Source: Muribaculaceae bacterium
Lineage (GTDB): Bacteria > Bacteroidota > Bacteroidia > Bacteroidales > Muribaculaceae
DNA: 47,211 nt
Assembly: GCA_023664185.1 (NCBI GenBank)
Contig: JAMPGA010000001.1
Coordinates: 455,935-503,145 of the forward strand
Reading direction: 5' to 3'
Shown: positions 32,919 to 42,030 of the stretch, in pieces
Layout of the letters: each line of letters opens with the position of its first letter
Numbering within the stretch: position 1 is the stretch's first letter
The notes under the pieces: generated by a model
What the model was told of the DNA's origin: nothing
Seen by the model: the letters and a program-made list of their open reading frames with translations, nothing else
The model's database searches: none
Program-made: the position numbers and the translations under genes

Positions 32919-35189
32919 ATGGCAAAAGTAACTAAAGAGATGGCGCTGGATTATCATCGTTATCCGCGCCCCGGCAAAATAGAAGTAATCCCCACTAAGC
33001 CCTATGCCTCGCAGGCCGACCTTGCTCTGGCCTATTCGCCCGGCGTGGCTTATCCCTGTCTGGAGATCCAGGACGACCCCACAAAGGCATATGACTACAC
33101 CGATCGCGGCAACCTCGTGGCCGTGATTTCAAACGGAACCGCCGTGCTCGGCCTGGGCAATATCGGTGCTCTCGCAGGCAAGCCGGTGATGGAGGGCAAG
33201 GCTCTGCTCTTCAAGATTTTTGCTGGTCTCGACTGCTACGACATAGAAGTGGACGAGAAGGATCCTGAGAAGTTTATCCAGATAGTCAAGGCTCTCGGCC
33301 CCACATTTGGCGGCATCAACCTTGAGGATATCAAGGCTCCCGAGTGCTTTGAAATAGAGACCCGTCTGAAGGCCGAGATGGACATCCCCGTGATGCACGA
33401 CGACCAGCACGGCACAGCCATCATCTCGTCGGCCGGTTTGCTCAACGCCCTCGAAATCCAGGGCAAGAAGATTGAGGACATCCGCCTCGTGGTAAACGGC
33501 GCCGGCGCTGCCGCTGTGAGCTGCACCAAGCTCTATATGGCTCTCGGTGTCAAGAAGGAAAATGTGGTTATGGTCGACTCCAAGGGTGTTATCACAGACC
33601 GCCGCAAGGACCTCAACCCGCAGAAGCAGTTCTTTGCCACCTCGCGCCCCATCACCACCCTGGCTGAGGCCATGGTTGACGCCGACGTCTTCCTGGGACT
33701 GTCGGTGAAGGATGTGGTGACACCCGAGATGATCAAGTCCATGGCTCCCCGACCCATCGTGTTTGCTCTGGCCAACCCCGACCCCGAAATCAATTACGAT
33801 CTGGCCACTTCGACCCGTCCCGACCTCATCATGGCCACAGGCCGCTCCGACTTCCCCAACCAGATCAACAATGTGCTGGGCTTCCCCTATATATTCCGTG
33901 GAGCCCTCGACTGCGGAGCCTCGGAGATAAACGAGACCATGAAGATATATGCCGTCAAGGCCATTGCCGAGATAGCACGCAAGCCGGTGCCCCCAGTGGT
34001 CAATGCCGCCTATGGCAAGTCGAACCTCAAGTTTGGACGCGAATACATTGTGCCCACCCCCTTCGATCCGCGTCTGCTCACCGCTGTGGCTCCCGCCGTG
34101 GCTCGTGGCGCTATGGACAGCGGCGTGGCTCGCCGACCCATTGAAGACTGGGAGGCATACGACGAGAAACTGCTGCGCCTCAAAGGCAACGACCGCAAGT
34201 TTACCCGCCGCATCCACGAAGCTGCCCGCTCAAACCCCAAGCGCGTGGTATTTGCCGACGCCAACACCGACAATATGCTCCGTGCCGCCGCCATCGCATC
34301 GTCTGACGGCCTCTGCATACCCATCCTGCTGGGCAACGAGGAGATGATAGGCAAGCGCGCTGCACGCCTGGGCATCGACATCTCGGGCATCGAGATAGTA
34401 AACCTGCGCCACGACCGTGAAGCTCCCCGCCGCGAAAAATATGCCCGCCTGCTGGCCGAGAAACGCCAGCGCCAGGGCGAAAACTTCGAGAGCGCTCTCG
34501 AGAAGATGTTCGACCGCCCCTACTTCGGCATGATGATGGTGGAGAACGGAGACGCCGACGCTTATATCGCCGGCATACGTTCGGCCAACAACAAGGCTGC
34601 CGATATAGCCCGCGAAGTGGTGGGTCTGCGCGACGGATACAACCATTTCGCCACTCTCCACGTGCTTGAAACTACTAAGGGCACATACTTCCTGGCCGAC
34701 ACCATGATCAACGGCACCACCGACGAGGAGACCCTCTACGACATCACACGCCTCACAGCCGACGCCGTGAAGTTCTATGCCCATGAGCCCGTCATGGCAC
34801 TGGTGTCATACTCAAACTTCGGCTCAAACAACGAGGCCGAGTGCTCGAAGGTGCACAGCGTGGTCGACCGCATGCACGCCCTCTCTCCCGAGCTGGCCAT
34901 CGACGGCGAGATGCAGATCAACTATGCCTTCAACACCCCCGTGCGCGACAAGGTGTTCCCCTTCAACCGCCTCAAGGGTCGCGATGTCAACACCCTGGTG
35001 TTCCCCAACCTCTCGGCAGCCAACGCCGCCTACCGCATCATGCTGGAGATGGGCGTGGGCGAGAGCATCGGCCCGATCCAGATGGGTCTGAAGAAGCCGA
35101 TCCACTTCATCAACGTGGATGCCGACGTGCGCGACATCATCAACCTCATCTCGGTAGCTGTGCTCGACGCCGCCGTCCACGACAACTAA
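32919..35189 (+). CDS. maeB: Malic enzyme with C-terminal phosphotransacetylase-like domain
   Basis: The enzyme decarboxylates malate to pyruvate with NADP. The 756-residue protein has the malic-enzyme half (about 1-430): [13 protein letters not shown], the metal-binding block [11 protein letters not shown], the nucleotide-binding [13 protein letters not shown] and [10 protein letters not shown]. The other half (about 430-756) resembles phosphotransacetylase ([27 protein letters not shown]). In MaeB-type fusions that half is thought to be regulatory, sensing acetyl-CoA, rather than catalytic. The gene is monocistronic, with its own promoter and terminator. Confidence 0.95.
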   Translation: MAKVTKEMALDYHRYPRPGKIEVIPTKPYASQADLALAYSPGVAYPCLEIQDDPTKAYDYTDRGNLVAVISNGTAVLGLGNIGALAGKPVMEGKALLFKIFAGLDCYDIEVDEKDPEKFIQIVKALGPTFGGINLEDIKAPECFEIETRLKAEMDIPVMHDDQHGTAIISSAGLLNALEIQGKKIEDIRLVVNGAGAAAVSCTKLYMALGVKKENVVMVDSKGVITDRRKDLNPQKQFFATSRPITTLAEAMVDADVFLGLSVKDVVTPEMIKSMAPRPIVFALANPDPEINYDLATSTRPDLIMATGRSDFPNQINNVLGFPYIFRGALDCGASEINETMKIYAVKAIAEIARKPVPPVVNAAYGKSNLKFGREYIVPTPFDPRLLTAVAPAVARGAMDSGVARRPIEDWEAYDEKLLRLKGNDRKFTRRIHEAARSNPKRVVFADANTDNMLRAAAIASSDGLCIPILLGNEEMIGKRAARLGIDISGIEIVNLRHDREAPRREKYARLLAEKRQRQGENFESALEKMFDRPYFGMMMVENGDADAYIAGIRSANNKAADIAREVVGLRDGYNHFATLHVLETTKGTYFLADTMINGTTDEETLYDITRLTADAVKFYAHEPVMALVSYSNFGSNNEAECSKVHSVVDRMHALSPELAIDGEMQINYAFNTPVRDKVFPFNRLKGRDVNTLVFPNLSAANAAYRIMLEMGVGESIGPIQMGLKKPIHFINVDADVRDIINLISVAVLDAAVHDN

Positions 35190-35228
35190 AGTTGATTGAA
35201 CATCAACGACATTAGAATCTACCTTTTT

Positions 35229-35264
35229 CCCCGCCGTGCCCCAGGGCTGCGGCGGGGATTTTTT
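35229..35264 (+). terminator. Intrinsic terminator after maeB
   Basis: A perfect 8-bp GC stem (CCCCGCCG 35229-35236 with 35250-35257) is followed by A and six T residues, 39 nt after the maeB stop. Confidence 0.93.
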
Positions 35265-35308
35265 GATTTTTTTAACCCCGGGGCAACACGCTGTCGCGTT
35301 TTTTTCAT

Positions 35309-35316
35309 TAACTTTG
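35309..35316 (+). promoter_or_regulatory. -7 promoter element of the 35360-40568 operon
   Basis: TAACTTTG, an exact consensus, lies 43 nt before the first gene of the run. A T-rich stretch precedes it, but no clear TTTG is present at -33. Confidence 0.65.
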
Positions 35317-35359
35317 TGATTCTAACAGTCAAAAACCGGACATCATCACTCAGACCACA

Positions 35360-36259
35360 ATGTTAAAGCGACTAATATTCTGTCTTTTAATGCTCACGGC
35401 TCTCGCAGCCGGAGCGCAGACTGACGCCTCACAGACTGACAGATACTTCCAGTATCCCATCGTGCCCGACTCGATACGCACCTTCTCAGGTCGATGCGAC
35501 TATCTGGCCGAACACTTTTTTGATTTCTGCGACCTGGGCAAGGCCTTCTCCAACCGTGCGCGCATGGGCGAGGAGTTCAAGACCTATCTCACCATCATTG
35601 CCAATGCCACCCCCAAGACAGCCATTAAGAATGCCGCCGACCTGATGAAAAAGCTGGAAAAGCAGCCCAAGGATCAGGTGTATCTGGCCAACATTGCCGA
35701 GGGAATGCTCTATGGCGACACTGCCCGCGCCTGGATCGACGATCTTTATCTCCCCTTTGCTGAGGCCGTGGCCTCAAACCGGCGCGTGGACAAGGCCGAG
35801 AAGGCACGATTTGCTCAGCAGGCCACTATTCTGAAAAACAATATGGTGGGCACACAGGCGCCCGAAATAGAGTTCACTCTCCCCGACGGCTCTACATCGC
35901 GCCTCACTCCCGACTCCACCCAGGTGACGGTGCTATTTTTCAACGATCCAGACTGCTCGGGCTGCTCCATGGCGCGTGTGCGCCTTAGTGCCGACATTTC
36001 TACAAACGAGCTCATCAAGGAGGGCAAGCTCCGCGTGGTGGCCATTTCGCTGGTGGAGCCCGACGAAAAGTGGCGCCAATATGCAGCCGAGATGCCCGCC
36101 GAGTGGACGGTGGGAGCTGCTCCCGACGCCGATCTGACTTTCGACCTGCGCAACGGCACCCCCGACTTCTATGTGCTGGGGCTAGGCAACAAGATACGCT
36201 TCAAACATCTGGACACCGACCAGCTGCTCGACGTGACACGCCAACTTAAGAAACGATAG
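35360..36259 (+). CDS. Secreted thioredoxin-like protein with N-terminal DUF5106-type domain
   Basis: The 299-residue protein has a signal peptide (about 1-19) and a helical N-terminal region (about 28-160) of the kind seen in Bacteroidetes DUF5106 proteins. A C-terminal thioredoxin fold has an active-site CSGC (Cys199 and Cys202) in FFNDPDCSGCSMARVR. It probably handles disulfides in the periplasm, but the partner is unknown. The gene starts a co-directional run with short spacing (25, 12, 2, 26 and -4 nt) through rsmE. Confidence 0.85.
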   Translation: MLKRLIFCLLMLTALAAGAQTDASQTDRYFQYPIVPDSIRTFSGRCDYLAEHFFDFCDLGKAFSNRARMGEEFKTYLTIIANATPKTAIKNAADLMKKLEKQPKDQVYLANIAEGMLYGDTARAWIDDLYLPFAEAVASNRRVDKAEKARFAQQATILKNNMVGTQAPEIEFTLPDGSTSRLTPDSTQVTVLFFNDPDCSGCSMARVRLSADISTNELIKEGKLRVVAISLVEPDEKWRQYAAEMPAEWTVGAAPDADLTFDLRNGTPDFYVLGLGNKIRFKHLDTDQLLDVTRQLKKR

Positions 36260-36284
36260 CCCCCCTCTCACACACACTCTCATC

Positions 36285-36788
36285 ATGCTCGATTCACCCA
36301 TAGTAAACTGCTTTCTGCGCCTCACAGGCTATACCTACACCAATCTCGGACGCCTCTTCATGCGTCTGTTCGTAGGAATCATGATGCTCCAGTTCGGCAT
36401 CCGCCACATGGTGCACTACGAAGAGCTATGTCTCACATTTCCCACGGTCTTCTCGCTGTCGCCCACCACATCGCTCATACTCATGATAGTGATCGAGACG
36501 GTGTGCTCGCTGCTCATCATGGTGGGATTTCTTACACGCCTCTCCACCCTGCCGCTCATCGGAGCCATGTGTGCAGCAGAATACTACATACTCCACGACA
36601 TGGTGCCCAATCTCCCGGTCTACGGTCTGGACTCCACCGACCCCGGCTATCTCCCCATAATGTTTATAGGCATCTATCTGTGGATGCTCATAGCCGGTCC
36701 GGGCAAGATATCGCTTGACTATTTCATATCGCTCTTCATCATCAACGCCCGTGACAAGGATGAGGAGGAGGAACTCGAGGAGGTCTGA
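36285..36788 (+). CDS. DoxX-family membrane protein
   Basis: The 167-residue protein has four hydrophobic spans (about 22-40, 58-80, 84-102 and 118-140) and the DoxX-like start GRLFMRLFVGIMMLQFGIRH. It ends in a very acidic tail (DKDEEEELEEV). DoxX-type proteins are quinol- or thiol-redox-associated membrane proteins; no catalytic residue can be assigned. Its position after the thioredoxin-like gene fits envelope redox work, but that is inference. Confidence 0.8.
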   Translation: MLDSPIVNCFLRLTGYTYTNLGRLFMRLFVGIMMLQFGIRHMVHYEELCLTFPTVFSLSPTTSLILMIVIETVCSLLIMVGFLTRLSTLPLIGAMCAAEYYILHDMVPNLPVYGLDSTDPGYLPIMFIGIYLWMLIAGPGKISLDYFISLFIINARDKDEEEELEEV

Positions 36789-36800
36789 TAACCCGCAGGT

Positions 36801-37877
36801 ATGAGAATAGCAGTACTGATATCAGGAGGCGTCGACAGCGCTGTGGCAGTGCACCGCCTTGTTGAGCAGGGCCACGACCTGCATCTCTTCTACATACGCA
36901 TAGGTCTCGACGATGGCCGTGGCGACTGTGCCGCCGAGGAGGATATTGAGATGTGTCAGGTGATAGCCCGGCGCTACGGTTTGCCCTTCGAAGTGGTCAA
37001 CCTCCACGAGGAGTATTGGGACAATGTAATGGAATATGCCCTCAACACTGTGCGCCAGGGCCTCACTCCCAACCCCGACGTGATGTGTAACAAGATGATC
37101 AAGTTCGGCTTCTTCGAGGAGCGTTGGGGGCATGCCTTCGACCGCACTGCCACCGGCCACTATGCCGGCACACGCGTGATAGACGGCCTGACATGGCTCA
37201 CCACAGCCCCCGATCTTGTGAAGGATCAGACCGACTTCCTGTGCCGCATATCCTACAGCCAGCTTTCCCATCTTATGTTTCCCATCGGCGATATACCCAA
37301 GGCTCGTGTGCGCGAGATAGCCGTTGAGCAGAACCTCCCCAACGCCTTCCGACGCGACAGTCAGGGCATATGCTTTCTGGGCAAGATAAACTACAACGAC
37401 TTCATACGCCGCCATCTGGGCGAGAAGCCCGGCCCTATCGTGGAGATAGAGACTGGCCGCAAGCTGGGCGAGCACCGCGGTGTGTGGTTTCACACCATAG
37501 GGCAGCGCAAAGGCCTGGGACTCAGTGGTGGCCCATGGTTTGTGGTGAAAAAGAATGTCCACGACGGCGTTATCTACGTGTCGCGCGGATATGACACCGA
37601 GAAGCAGTATGGCCGCACCCTCCACCTCGACGAGATGCACTGGCTGACGCGCAACCCCTGGCCCGAGCAGTGTGACGGAGTGGAGATACAGTTTAAGAAC
37701 CGCCACACTCCCCAGTATATAGCCGGGCGCCTCAGTCGCCTCAACGATAGCGAGTATATCATTGAAAGCCAGGAACCTGTACAGGGCATAGCTCCCGGAC
37801 AGTTTGCCGTGATCTACACTCCCGACAAAGATATTTGCCTCGGCAGCGGAATTATCACCGGCCGAAACGTTATATAA
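36801..37877 (+). CDS. mnmA: tRNA-specific 2-thiouridylase MnmA
   Basis: MnmA puts sulfur on U34 of tRNA-Lys, tRNA-Glu and tRNA-Gln. The 358-residue protein has the ATP PP-loop SGGVDS (8-13), the nucleophile Cys96 in NPDVMCNKMIKFG, the second catalytic Cys191 in SQGICFLGK, and the C-terminal tRNA-binding beta domains (HTIGQRKGLG). Bacteroidales carry more than one MnmA-like gene, so the paralog assignment is less certain. It lies 12 nt after the DoxX gene and 2 nt before the next gene. Confidence 0.93.
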   Translation: MRIAVLISGGVDSAVAVHRLVEQGHDLHLFYIRIGLDDGRGDCAAEEDIEMCQVIARRYGLPFEVVNLHEEYWDNVMEYALNTVRQGLTPNPDVMCNKMIKFGFFEERWGHAFDRTATGHYAGTRVIDGLTWLTTAPDLVKDQTDFLCRISYSQLSHLMFPIGDIPKARVREIAVEQNLPNAFRRDSQGICFLGKINYNDFIRRHLGEKPGPIVEIETGRKLGEHRGVWFHTIGQRKGLGLSGGPWFVVKKNVHDGVIYVSRGYDTEKQYGRTLHLDEMHWLTRNPWPEQCDGVEIQFKNRHTPQYIAGRLSRLNDSEYIIESQEPVQGIAPGQFAVIYTPDKDICLGSGIITGRNVI

Positions 37878-37879
37878 TC

Positions 37880-38485
37880 ATGGAAGACAACCGCATACCC
37901 CTCCGAGTCCTCGGCATCTCATACAGCCAGGTGCAGACAGGCGTCTTCGCGCTGATACTGGCACAGACCGACGGCCCCTATCGCATACCCGTGATGATAG
38001 GCGCAGCCGAGGCGCAGGCCATAGCCATGAAGATTGAAAGCGTGGTGCCTCCGCGCCCCCTTACCCACGATCTCTTTCCGGGGATATTCAAGGCTTTCGG
38101 CATTAAGCTCACAGAGGTCACCATCTACAGGTTTGAGGATGGCATTTTCTACTCAGAGCTCACTCTCACCGACGGCGACCGCACTATCAGCATAGACTCG
38201 CGCACATCCGACGCCGTGGCCCTGGCCATGCGCACCGGCGCCCCTATATACACCACTCCCGAGGTTTTGGCCGAGACCGGATTCGAGATGGAAGAGGTTG
38301 AAGTGTCCGATTCATCAGCCTCCGCAGCTCCCGACACCGGACGCACAGAGGCTCCGGTGGAAAACTACACCATAGCCGAGCTAGAGCGCACCCTGGCCGA
38401 TCTGATAGAAAGCGAGGACTACGAGGAGGCGGCCCGCATATCGGCTATCCTTAAAAAGAAGAGAGACGAACAACAAGACAAATAA
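37880..38485 (+). CDS. Bifunctional nuclease-family (DUF151) protein with UVR motif
   Basis: The 201-residue protein has the BFN/DUF151 domain (about 5-138), with VMIGAAEAQAIAMKIE, RPLTHDLFPGIFKAFG and SRTSDAVALAMRTGAPIY as its core blocks. A UvrB/UvrC-type helical hairpin follows (about 163-195, ELERTLADLIESEDYEEAA). BFN proteins in plants have nuclease activity; the bacterial role is uncertain. The combination is common in Bacteroidetes. The start was chosen at the ATG at 37880, 2 nt after mnmA; a longer frame overlapping mnmA has no family support. Confidence 0.88.
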   Translation: MEDNRIPLRVLGISYSQVQTGVFALILAQTDGPYRIPVMIGAAEAQAIAMKIESVVPPRPLTHDLFPGIFKAFGIKLTEVTIYRFEDGIFYSELTLTDGDRTISIDSRTSDAVALAMRTGAPIYTTPEVLAETGFEMEEVEVSDSSASAAPDTGRTEAPVENYTIAELERTLADLIESEDYEEAARISAILKKKRDEQQDK

Positions 38486-38511
38486 ACACACCTATTTCTC
38501 ATCGTAATACC

Positions 38512-39849
38512 ATGGCAAAAATCAAGCCCATACAAGTGCGGCTCTCCGCCTTGAACTTCCTTGAATTCGGCGTCTGGGGCGCCTATCTAATCTCGTTAGG
38601 CAACTTCCTGGGCTCTGTGGGCCTGGCCAGGCAGATAGGATGGTTTTATGCCGTCCAGGGCATAGTTTCGCTCATAATGCCTGCTCTCGTGGGTATCGTG
38701 GCCGACCGCTGGATACAGGCGCAGCGCATGCTGAGTCTGTGTCATGTGCTGGCCGGAGCCTTTATGGGCGCAGCCGGAATATACGCTCTCACAGCCTCGC
38801 AGATTGAGTTTGCACCCCTCTTCACGCTCTATACCGTCTCGGTGGCTTTCTTCATGCCCACTATCGGTCTGAGCAACTCAGTGGCCTTCAATGCCCTGAC
38901 CCGAGAGGGGCTCGACACCATCACCCACTTCCCGCCCATCCGAGTGTTTGGCACCATAGGTTTCATATGCGCCATGCTGTTTGTAAACTTCACACAGTTT
39001 CAAACCAACGCCCTGCAGCTCATCACATCGGCTGTTCTGAGTTTCTGCCTGGCCGCCTATGCGCTGACCATGCCCAAGTGTCCGGTCAACAAGTCGGCAT
39101 CGGGCTCATTGGCCGACTCGCTGGGACTCTCGGCCTTCAAGCTCTTTAAGGTCAAGAAAATGGCCATCTTTTTCATATTCAGTATGCTCCTTGGCGTCTC
39201 ACTCCAGATCACCAATTCGTATGGCAATATCTTTATCACCTCGTTTGGCGATATAGCCCGCTATGCCGACACCTGGGGCGCACGCAACGCCAATGCTCTC
39301 ATCTCGCTCTCCCAGATGAGCGAGACCCTCTGCATACTGCTCATACCCGTCTGCCTGAAGCGATTCGGCATAAAGGGCGTGATGCTCATGGCCATGTTTG
39401 CGTGGGTGCTCCGATTTGGATTCTTTGGCCTCGGCGACACCGGCTCGGGTCTGTGGCTGCTGGTGCTCTCATGCATTGTCTACGGTATAGCCTTCGATTT
39501 CTTCAATGTGTCGGGCGGCCTCTACGTGGATCAGCAGACCTCCCCCTCCATTCGCTCGTCAGCCCAGGGGCTGTTTATGGTGATGACTAATGGTATCGGA
39601 GCCACTGTGGGTACTCTCTCGGCCCAGGCCATCGTGAACCATCTGGTGTTCTCGCAGACCACTCCCGAGGCTCAACATACCGGCTGGACACATGCATGGT
39701 TTATCTTTGCCGCCTATGCACTGGTGGTAGCCGTGTTCTTCATGATAATATTCAAGGACAATAAGACCCCCGCACCCTCCACTGTGAGCGCTGAGGTCAA
39801 GGAGACCGACTCGGCTCCCGAAGGCGCGGTGGGCGAGATGGAGAAATGA
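38512..39849 (+). CDS. MFS transporter of the nucleoside:H+ symporter type
   Basis: The 445-residue protein has about twelve hydrophobic spans. It begins RLSALNFLEFGVWGAYLISLG and has the central FPPIRVFGTIGFICAM and the C-terminal half PSIRSSAQGLFMVMTNGIGATVG, which resemble the NupG/XapB nucleoside permease family. A charged tail follows the last span. It overlaps rsmE by 4 nt (ATGA). The substrate is an inference from family resemblance. Confidence 0.85.
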   Translation: MAKIKPIQVRLSALNFLEFGVWGAYLISLGNFLGSVGLARQIGWFYAVQGIVSLIMPALVGIVADRWIQAQRMLSLCHVLAGAFMGAAGIYALTASQIEFAPLFTLYTVSVAFFMPTIGLSNSVAFNALTREGLDTITHFPPIRVFGTIGFICAMLFVNFTQFQTNALQLITSAVLSFCLAAYALTMPKCPVNKSASGSLADSLGLSAFKLFKVKKMAIFFIFSMLLGVSLQITNSYGNIFITSFGDIARYADTWGARNANALISLSQMSETLCILLIPVCLKRFGIKGVMLMAMFAWVLRFGFFGLGDTGSGLWLLVLSCIVYGIAFDFFNVSGGLYVDQQTSPSIRSSAQGLFMVMTNGIGATVGTLSAQAIVNHLVFSQTTPEAQHTGWTHAWFIFAAYALVVAVFFMIIFKDNKTPAPSTVSAEVKETDSAPEGAVGEMEK

Positions 39850-40568
39850 TACAGTTCTTTTCACCCGACATAGCCGAAACTCTCACTCTGCCCGAGAGCG
39901 ACTCGCGCCACGCGGTGCGTGTGCTGCGCATGGCCGAGGGAGACGAGCTGCAGGTAGTCGACGGCCGAGGCAACGTCTACACATGCCGCCTGGCCGACGC
40001 ACACTCCAAGCATGCCGCCGTCGAGATAGTAGCCGTCGAGCATAAGCCTCTGCCCTGGCCGCAGCGTCTGGCTGTGGCTGTGGCTCCAACCAAGCATCTC
40101 GACCGCATGGAATGGATGGTGGAGAAGATGACCGAAATCGGCGTAAACGATATTATCCCTTTGCTGTGTCGACGCAGCGAGCGGCGCGAGCTCAAGACCG
40201 AGCGTCTCGAGAAGATAGCCATCTCGGCCATGAAGCAGTCGCTCAAGGCCGTCTGCCCCACGGTGTGGCCTCTCACACCGTTCCCCGACATAATCAATGT
40301 GATGCCCGAAGCGCAGCGTTTCGTGGCCTACTGCGACCCTACGATACCCCGCGTGGATTTTGCCAACGCCTGCGCACCCCGGCGTGACACACTGATACTG
40401 ATAGGCCCCGAAGGGGATTTCGATCCCATAGAGATACAGTCGGCTCTCCAGGCCGGATTCCTCCCGGTGACCCTCGGCGACAACCGCCTGCGCACCGAAA
40501 CCGCCGCCCTTTACTCCCTCACCGTCCCCCACATAATCGACTCCTTGAAATTTAGTATGGAGAGCTGA
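39846..40568 (+). CDS. rsmE: 16S rRNA (uracil1498-N3)-methyltransferase RsmE
   Basis: RsmE is a SPOUT methyltransferase acting on helix 44 of 16S rRNA. The 240-residue protein has an N-terminal PUA-like region (about 1-70), APTKHLDRMEWMVEKMTEIGV, and the SAM-binding knot IGPEGDFDPIEI, ending in LGDNRLRTETAALYSL. It is the last gene in the operon. Its stop codon lies inside the left arm of the repeat element at 40565-40645. Confidence 0.95.
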   Translation: MIQFFSPDIAETLTLPESDSRHAVRVLRMAEGDELQVVDGRGNVYTCRLADAHSKHAAVEIVAVEHKPLPWPQRLAVAVAPTKHLDRMEWMVEKMTEIGVNDIIPLLCRRSERRELKTERLEKIAISAMKQSLKAVCPTVWPLTPFPDIINVMPEAQRFVAYCDPTIPRVDFANACAPRRDTLILIGPEGDFDPIEIQSALQAGFLPVTLGDNRLRTETAALYSLTVPHIIDSLKFSMES

Positions 40569-40645
40569 GAATTGAGAGTTGGGGTGCCCCTGTAGGGGGC
40601 GCGGCTCATATGGCTATTCTCAATTCTCAGCCCCAACTCTCAATT
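40565..40645. repeat. Palindromic intergenic repeat element, copy 1
   Basis: This element lies between two convergent genes. A perfect 15-nt inverted repeat (40570-40584 with 40631-40645) and a second, overlapping 12-nt one (40565-40576 with 40619-40630) both contain the motif AATTGAG. The centre holds a small hairpin GCCCC/GGGGC (40586-40590 with 40596-40600) and the core GGTGCCCCTGTAGGGG, shared with copy 2 at 42031-42327. It probably serves as a two-way transcription end for rsmE and the M48 gene. Confidence 0.75.
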
Positions 40646-40653
40646 ACAAGGAA

Positions 40654-41439
40654 TTACTCCGCGGGACGTTTGTATCCGTCTTTGATGCAGCGTTTTGTCA
40701 TGGCATCGATGCGGGCTTGGGTGTCGGGGTGCGAGGAGAACATCTTGGAGATATAGCTCTGCTGGGCTTTGCCCCCTTCCATGCTCTGCAGCTTCTCGAA
40801 GGCCATCACCATTCCCCAGGGGTTTTTGCCGTTGGCCACCAGGAAGTCGTAGCCGCAATCGTCGGCCTCTTTCTCCTGTTTCTGCGAGTATTTGGCGTTG
40901 ATGAGGCTCTCGCCCAGCTCGCCCAGCTGCGACTCGGTCAGCGCGGCAGCCTTGCCTCCGGTCGATGCTATGGCATCCTTCAGGGCTCCGGTCATGAGCT
41001 GGTTTTTGAAAGCGTTTTTGGAGTGATGCTTCATCACATGGCCTATCTCGTGACCTATCACACCGAGCAGCTCGTCGTCGTTCATTATATCCATCAGCGA
41101 CGAGAACACACGCACACTACCGTCGGGGCAGGCAAAGGCGTTGATGTCGACCACATGATAAACCTTGAAATTCAGCGGTATACCGTCGGCGTCGGTTATG
41201 CCGTCGGTGAGTCGGCGCAGGCGCTTGGTATATTCATTGTCCTCGGGTAGCACGGGATTGTTTGCGTCCATCCAGTCTACCGACTCCTTCACATAGGCCG
41301 CCATCTGTGCATCGGTCAGAGTGAGTGCTTCTACTCCTTTCTGGGCTGCGCTGATAGCTTTTTTGAGATTGAACTGTGCTGATACAGGCATGGCTAAGGC
41401 CACACACAGTGCGGCCAAGATGATTCTGATTGTCTTCAT
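40654..41439 (-). CDS. Secreted M48-family metalloprotease
   Basis: The 261-residue protein has a signal peptide (MKTIRIILAALCVALAMPVSA) without a lipobox. The zinc motif HEIGH is at 130-134 (GVIGHEIGHVMKHH) and a third ligand Glu191 lies in KEADDCGYDFL. Such M48 proteins act in envelope protein quality control (E. coli LoiP/BepA). I chose the internal ATG because it starts a proper signal peptide; the longer frame adds 32 residues that include promoter DNA. Confidence 0.9.
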   Translation of the reverse strand: MKTIRIILAALCVALAMPVSAQFNLKKAISAAQKGVEALTLTDAQMAAYVKESVDWMDANNPVLPEDNEYTKRLRRLTDGITDADGIPLNFKVYHVVDINAFACPDGSVRVFSSLMDIMNDDELLGVIGHEIGHVMKHHSKNAFKNQLMTGALKDAIASTGGKAAALTESQLGELGESLINAKYSQKQEKEADDCGYDFLVANGKNPWGMVMAFEKLQSMEGGKAQQSYISKMFSSHPDTQARIDAMTKRCIKDGYKRPAE

Positions 41440-41446
41440 TTTTTTG

Positions 41447-41454
41447 TATTTTTG
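41447..41454 (+). promoter_or_regulatory. -7 element candidate for the 41483 membrane-protein gene
   Basis: TATTTTTG matches TAnnTTTG and lies 28 nt before the ATG at 41483. It sits in the leader of the divergent M48 gene. No TTTG is found at the -33 spacing. Confidence 0.45.
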
Positions 41455-41459
41455 CACTG

Positions 41460-41491
41460 CAAAGTTACTTGATTTGACAATTATGACCAAG
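41460..41491 (-). promoter_or_regulatory. Promoter of the M48 protease gene
   Basis: On the minus strand CTTG (41491-41488), a 20-nt spacer and TAACTTTG (41467-41460) match the Bacteroidetes pattern. The upstream box lies inside the first three codons of the divergent membrane-protein gene, so the two transcription units overlap head to head. Confidence 0.65.
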
Positions 41492-42025
41492 TCTATATCT
41501 GCCAAAATATTGATTTTTGTTGTCGCAATCGTCACCCTGGGGTGCTACGGCTGGGCCATAGGGCTGCATTCACTGACGTTTGTGGCGTGGTGGGGGCCGT
41601 TGTCGGTTGCCCTCTTGCTTTCATTGGCCACGAGCCTATTGCTGCGCAATGTGTGGCGACCAGTCACGTCGACCGGATCGGTGTGGATCAACACCATTGT
41701 TCATACCGTAGTGGCTACAGGTGTGCTCCTTGCAGCTTTCTATGCCATCAATTATTATGGCGCATCGGCTGAGAGTTCACGCACAATCAAAGCCGAGATC
41801 GAGAGGAAATATCAGGAAGAGCGCCATCGCTCAAGGCGTGTGGGCAGGCGATATGTGGCCAGTGGCGACGCGTATCAGGTTTATTATGCCGATTTCCGTC
41901 TTCCCGACGGCCGGCTCCACAAGCAGCGCCTCACGCCTGCACGCTACATAAAACTGCGCCGAGGCTCCCACATCACCCTCCATCTGCGCCGAGGTCTCCT
42001 GGGCCTGGATGTGATTAAGAATTGA
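41483..42025 (+). CDS. Hypothetical membrane protein with soluble C-terminal domain
   Basis: The 180-residue protein has three hydrophobic spans (about 7-25, 30-52 and 68-90) and a basic helical stretch (EIERKYQEERHRSRRVGRR). A C-terminal domain that looks mostly beta follows (QVYYADFRLPDGRLHKQRLT), ending near a Gly-Leu-rich strand. It is somewhat like DUF3592-type membrane proteins, but I do not assign a family. The ATG at 41483 fits a TATTTTTG element 28 nt upstream. The gene converges on tpx across repeat copy 2. Confidence 0.7.
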   Translation: MTKSISAKILIFVVAIVTLGCYGWAIGLHSLTFVAWWGPLSVALLLSLATSLLLRNVWRPVTSTGSVWINTIVHTVVATGVLLAAFYAINYYGASAESSRTIKAEIERKYQEERHRSRRVGRRYVASGDAYQVYYADFRLPDGRLHKQRLTPARYIKLRRGSHITLHLRRGLLGLDVIKN

Positions 42026-42030
42026 AAAAG

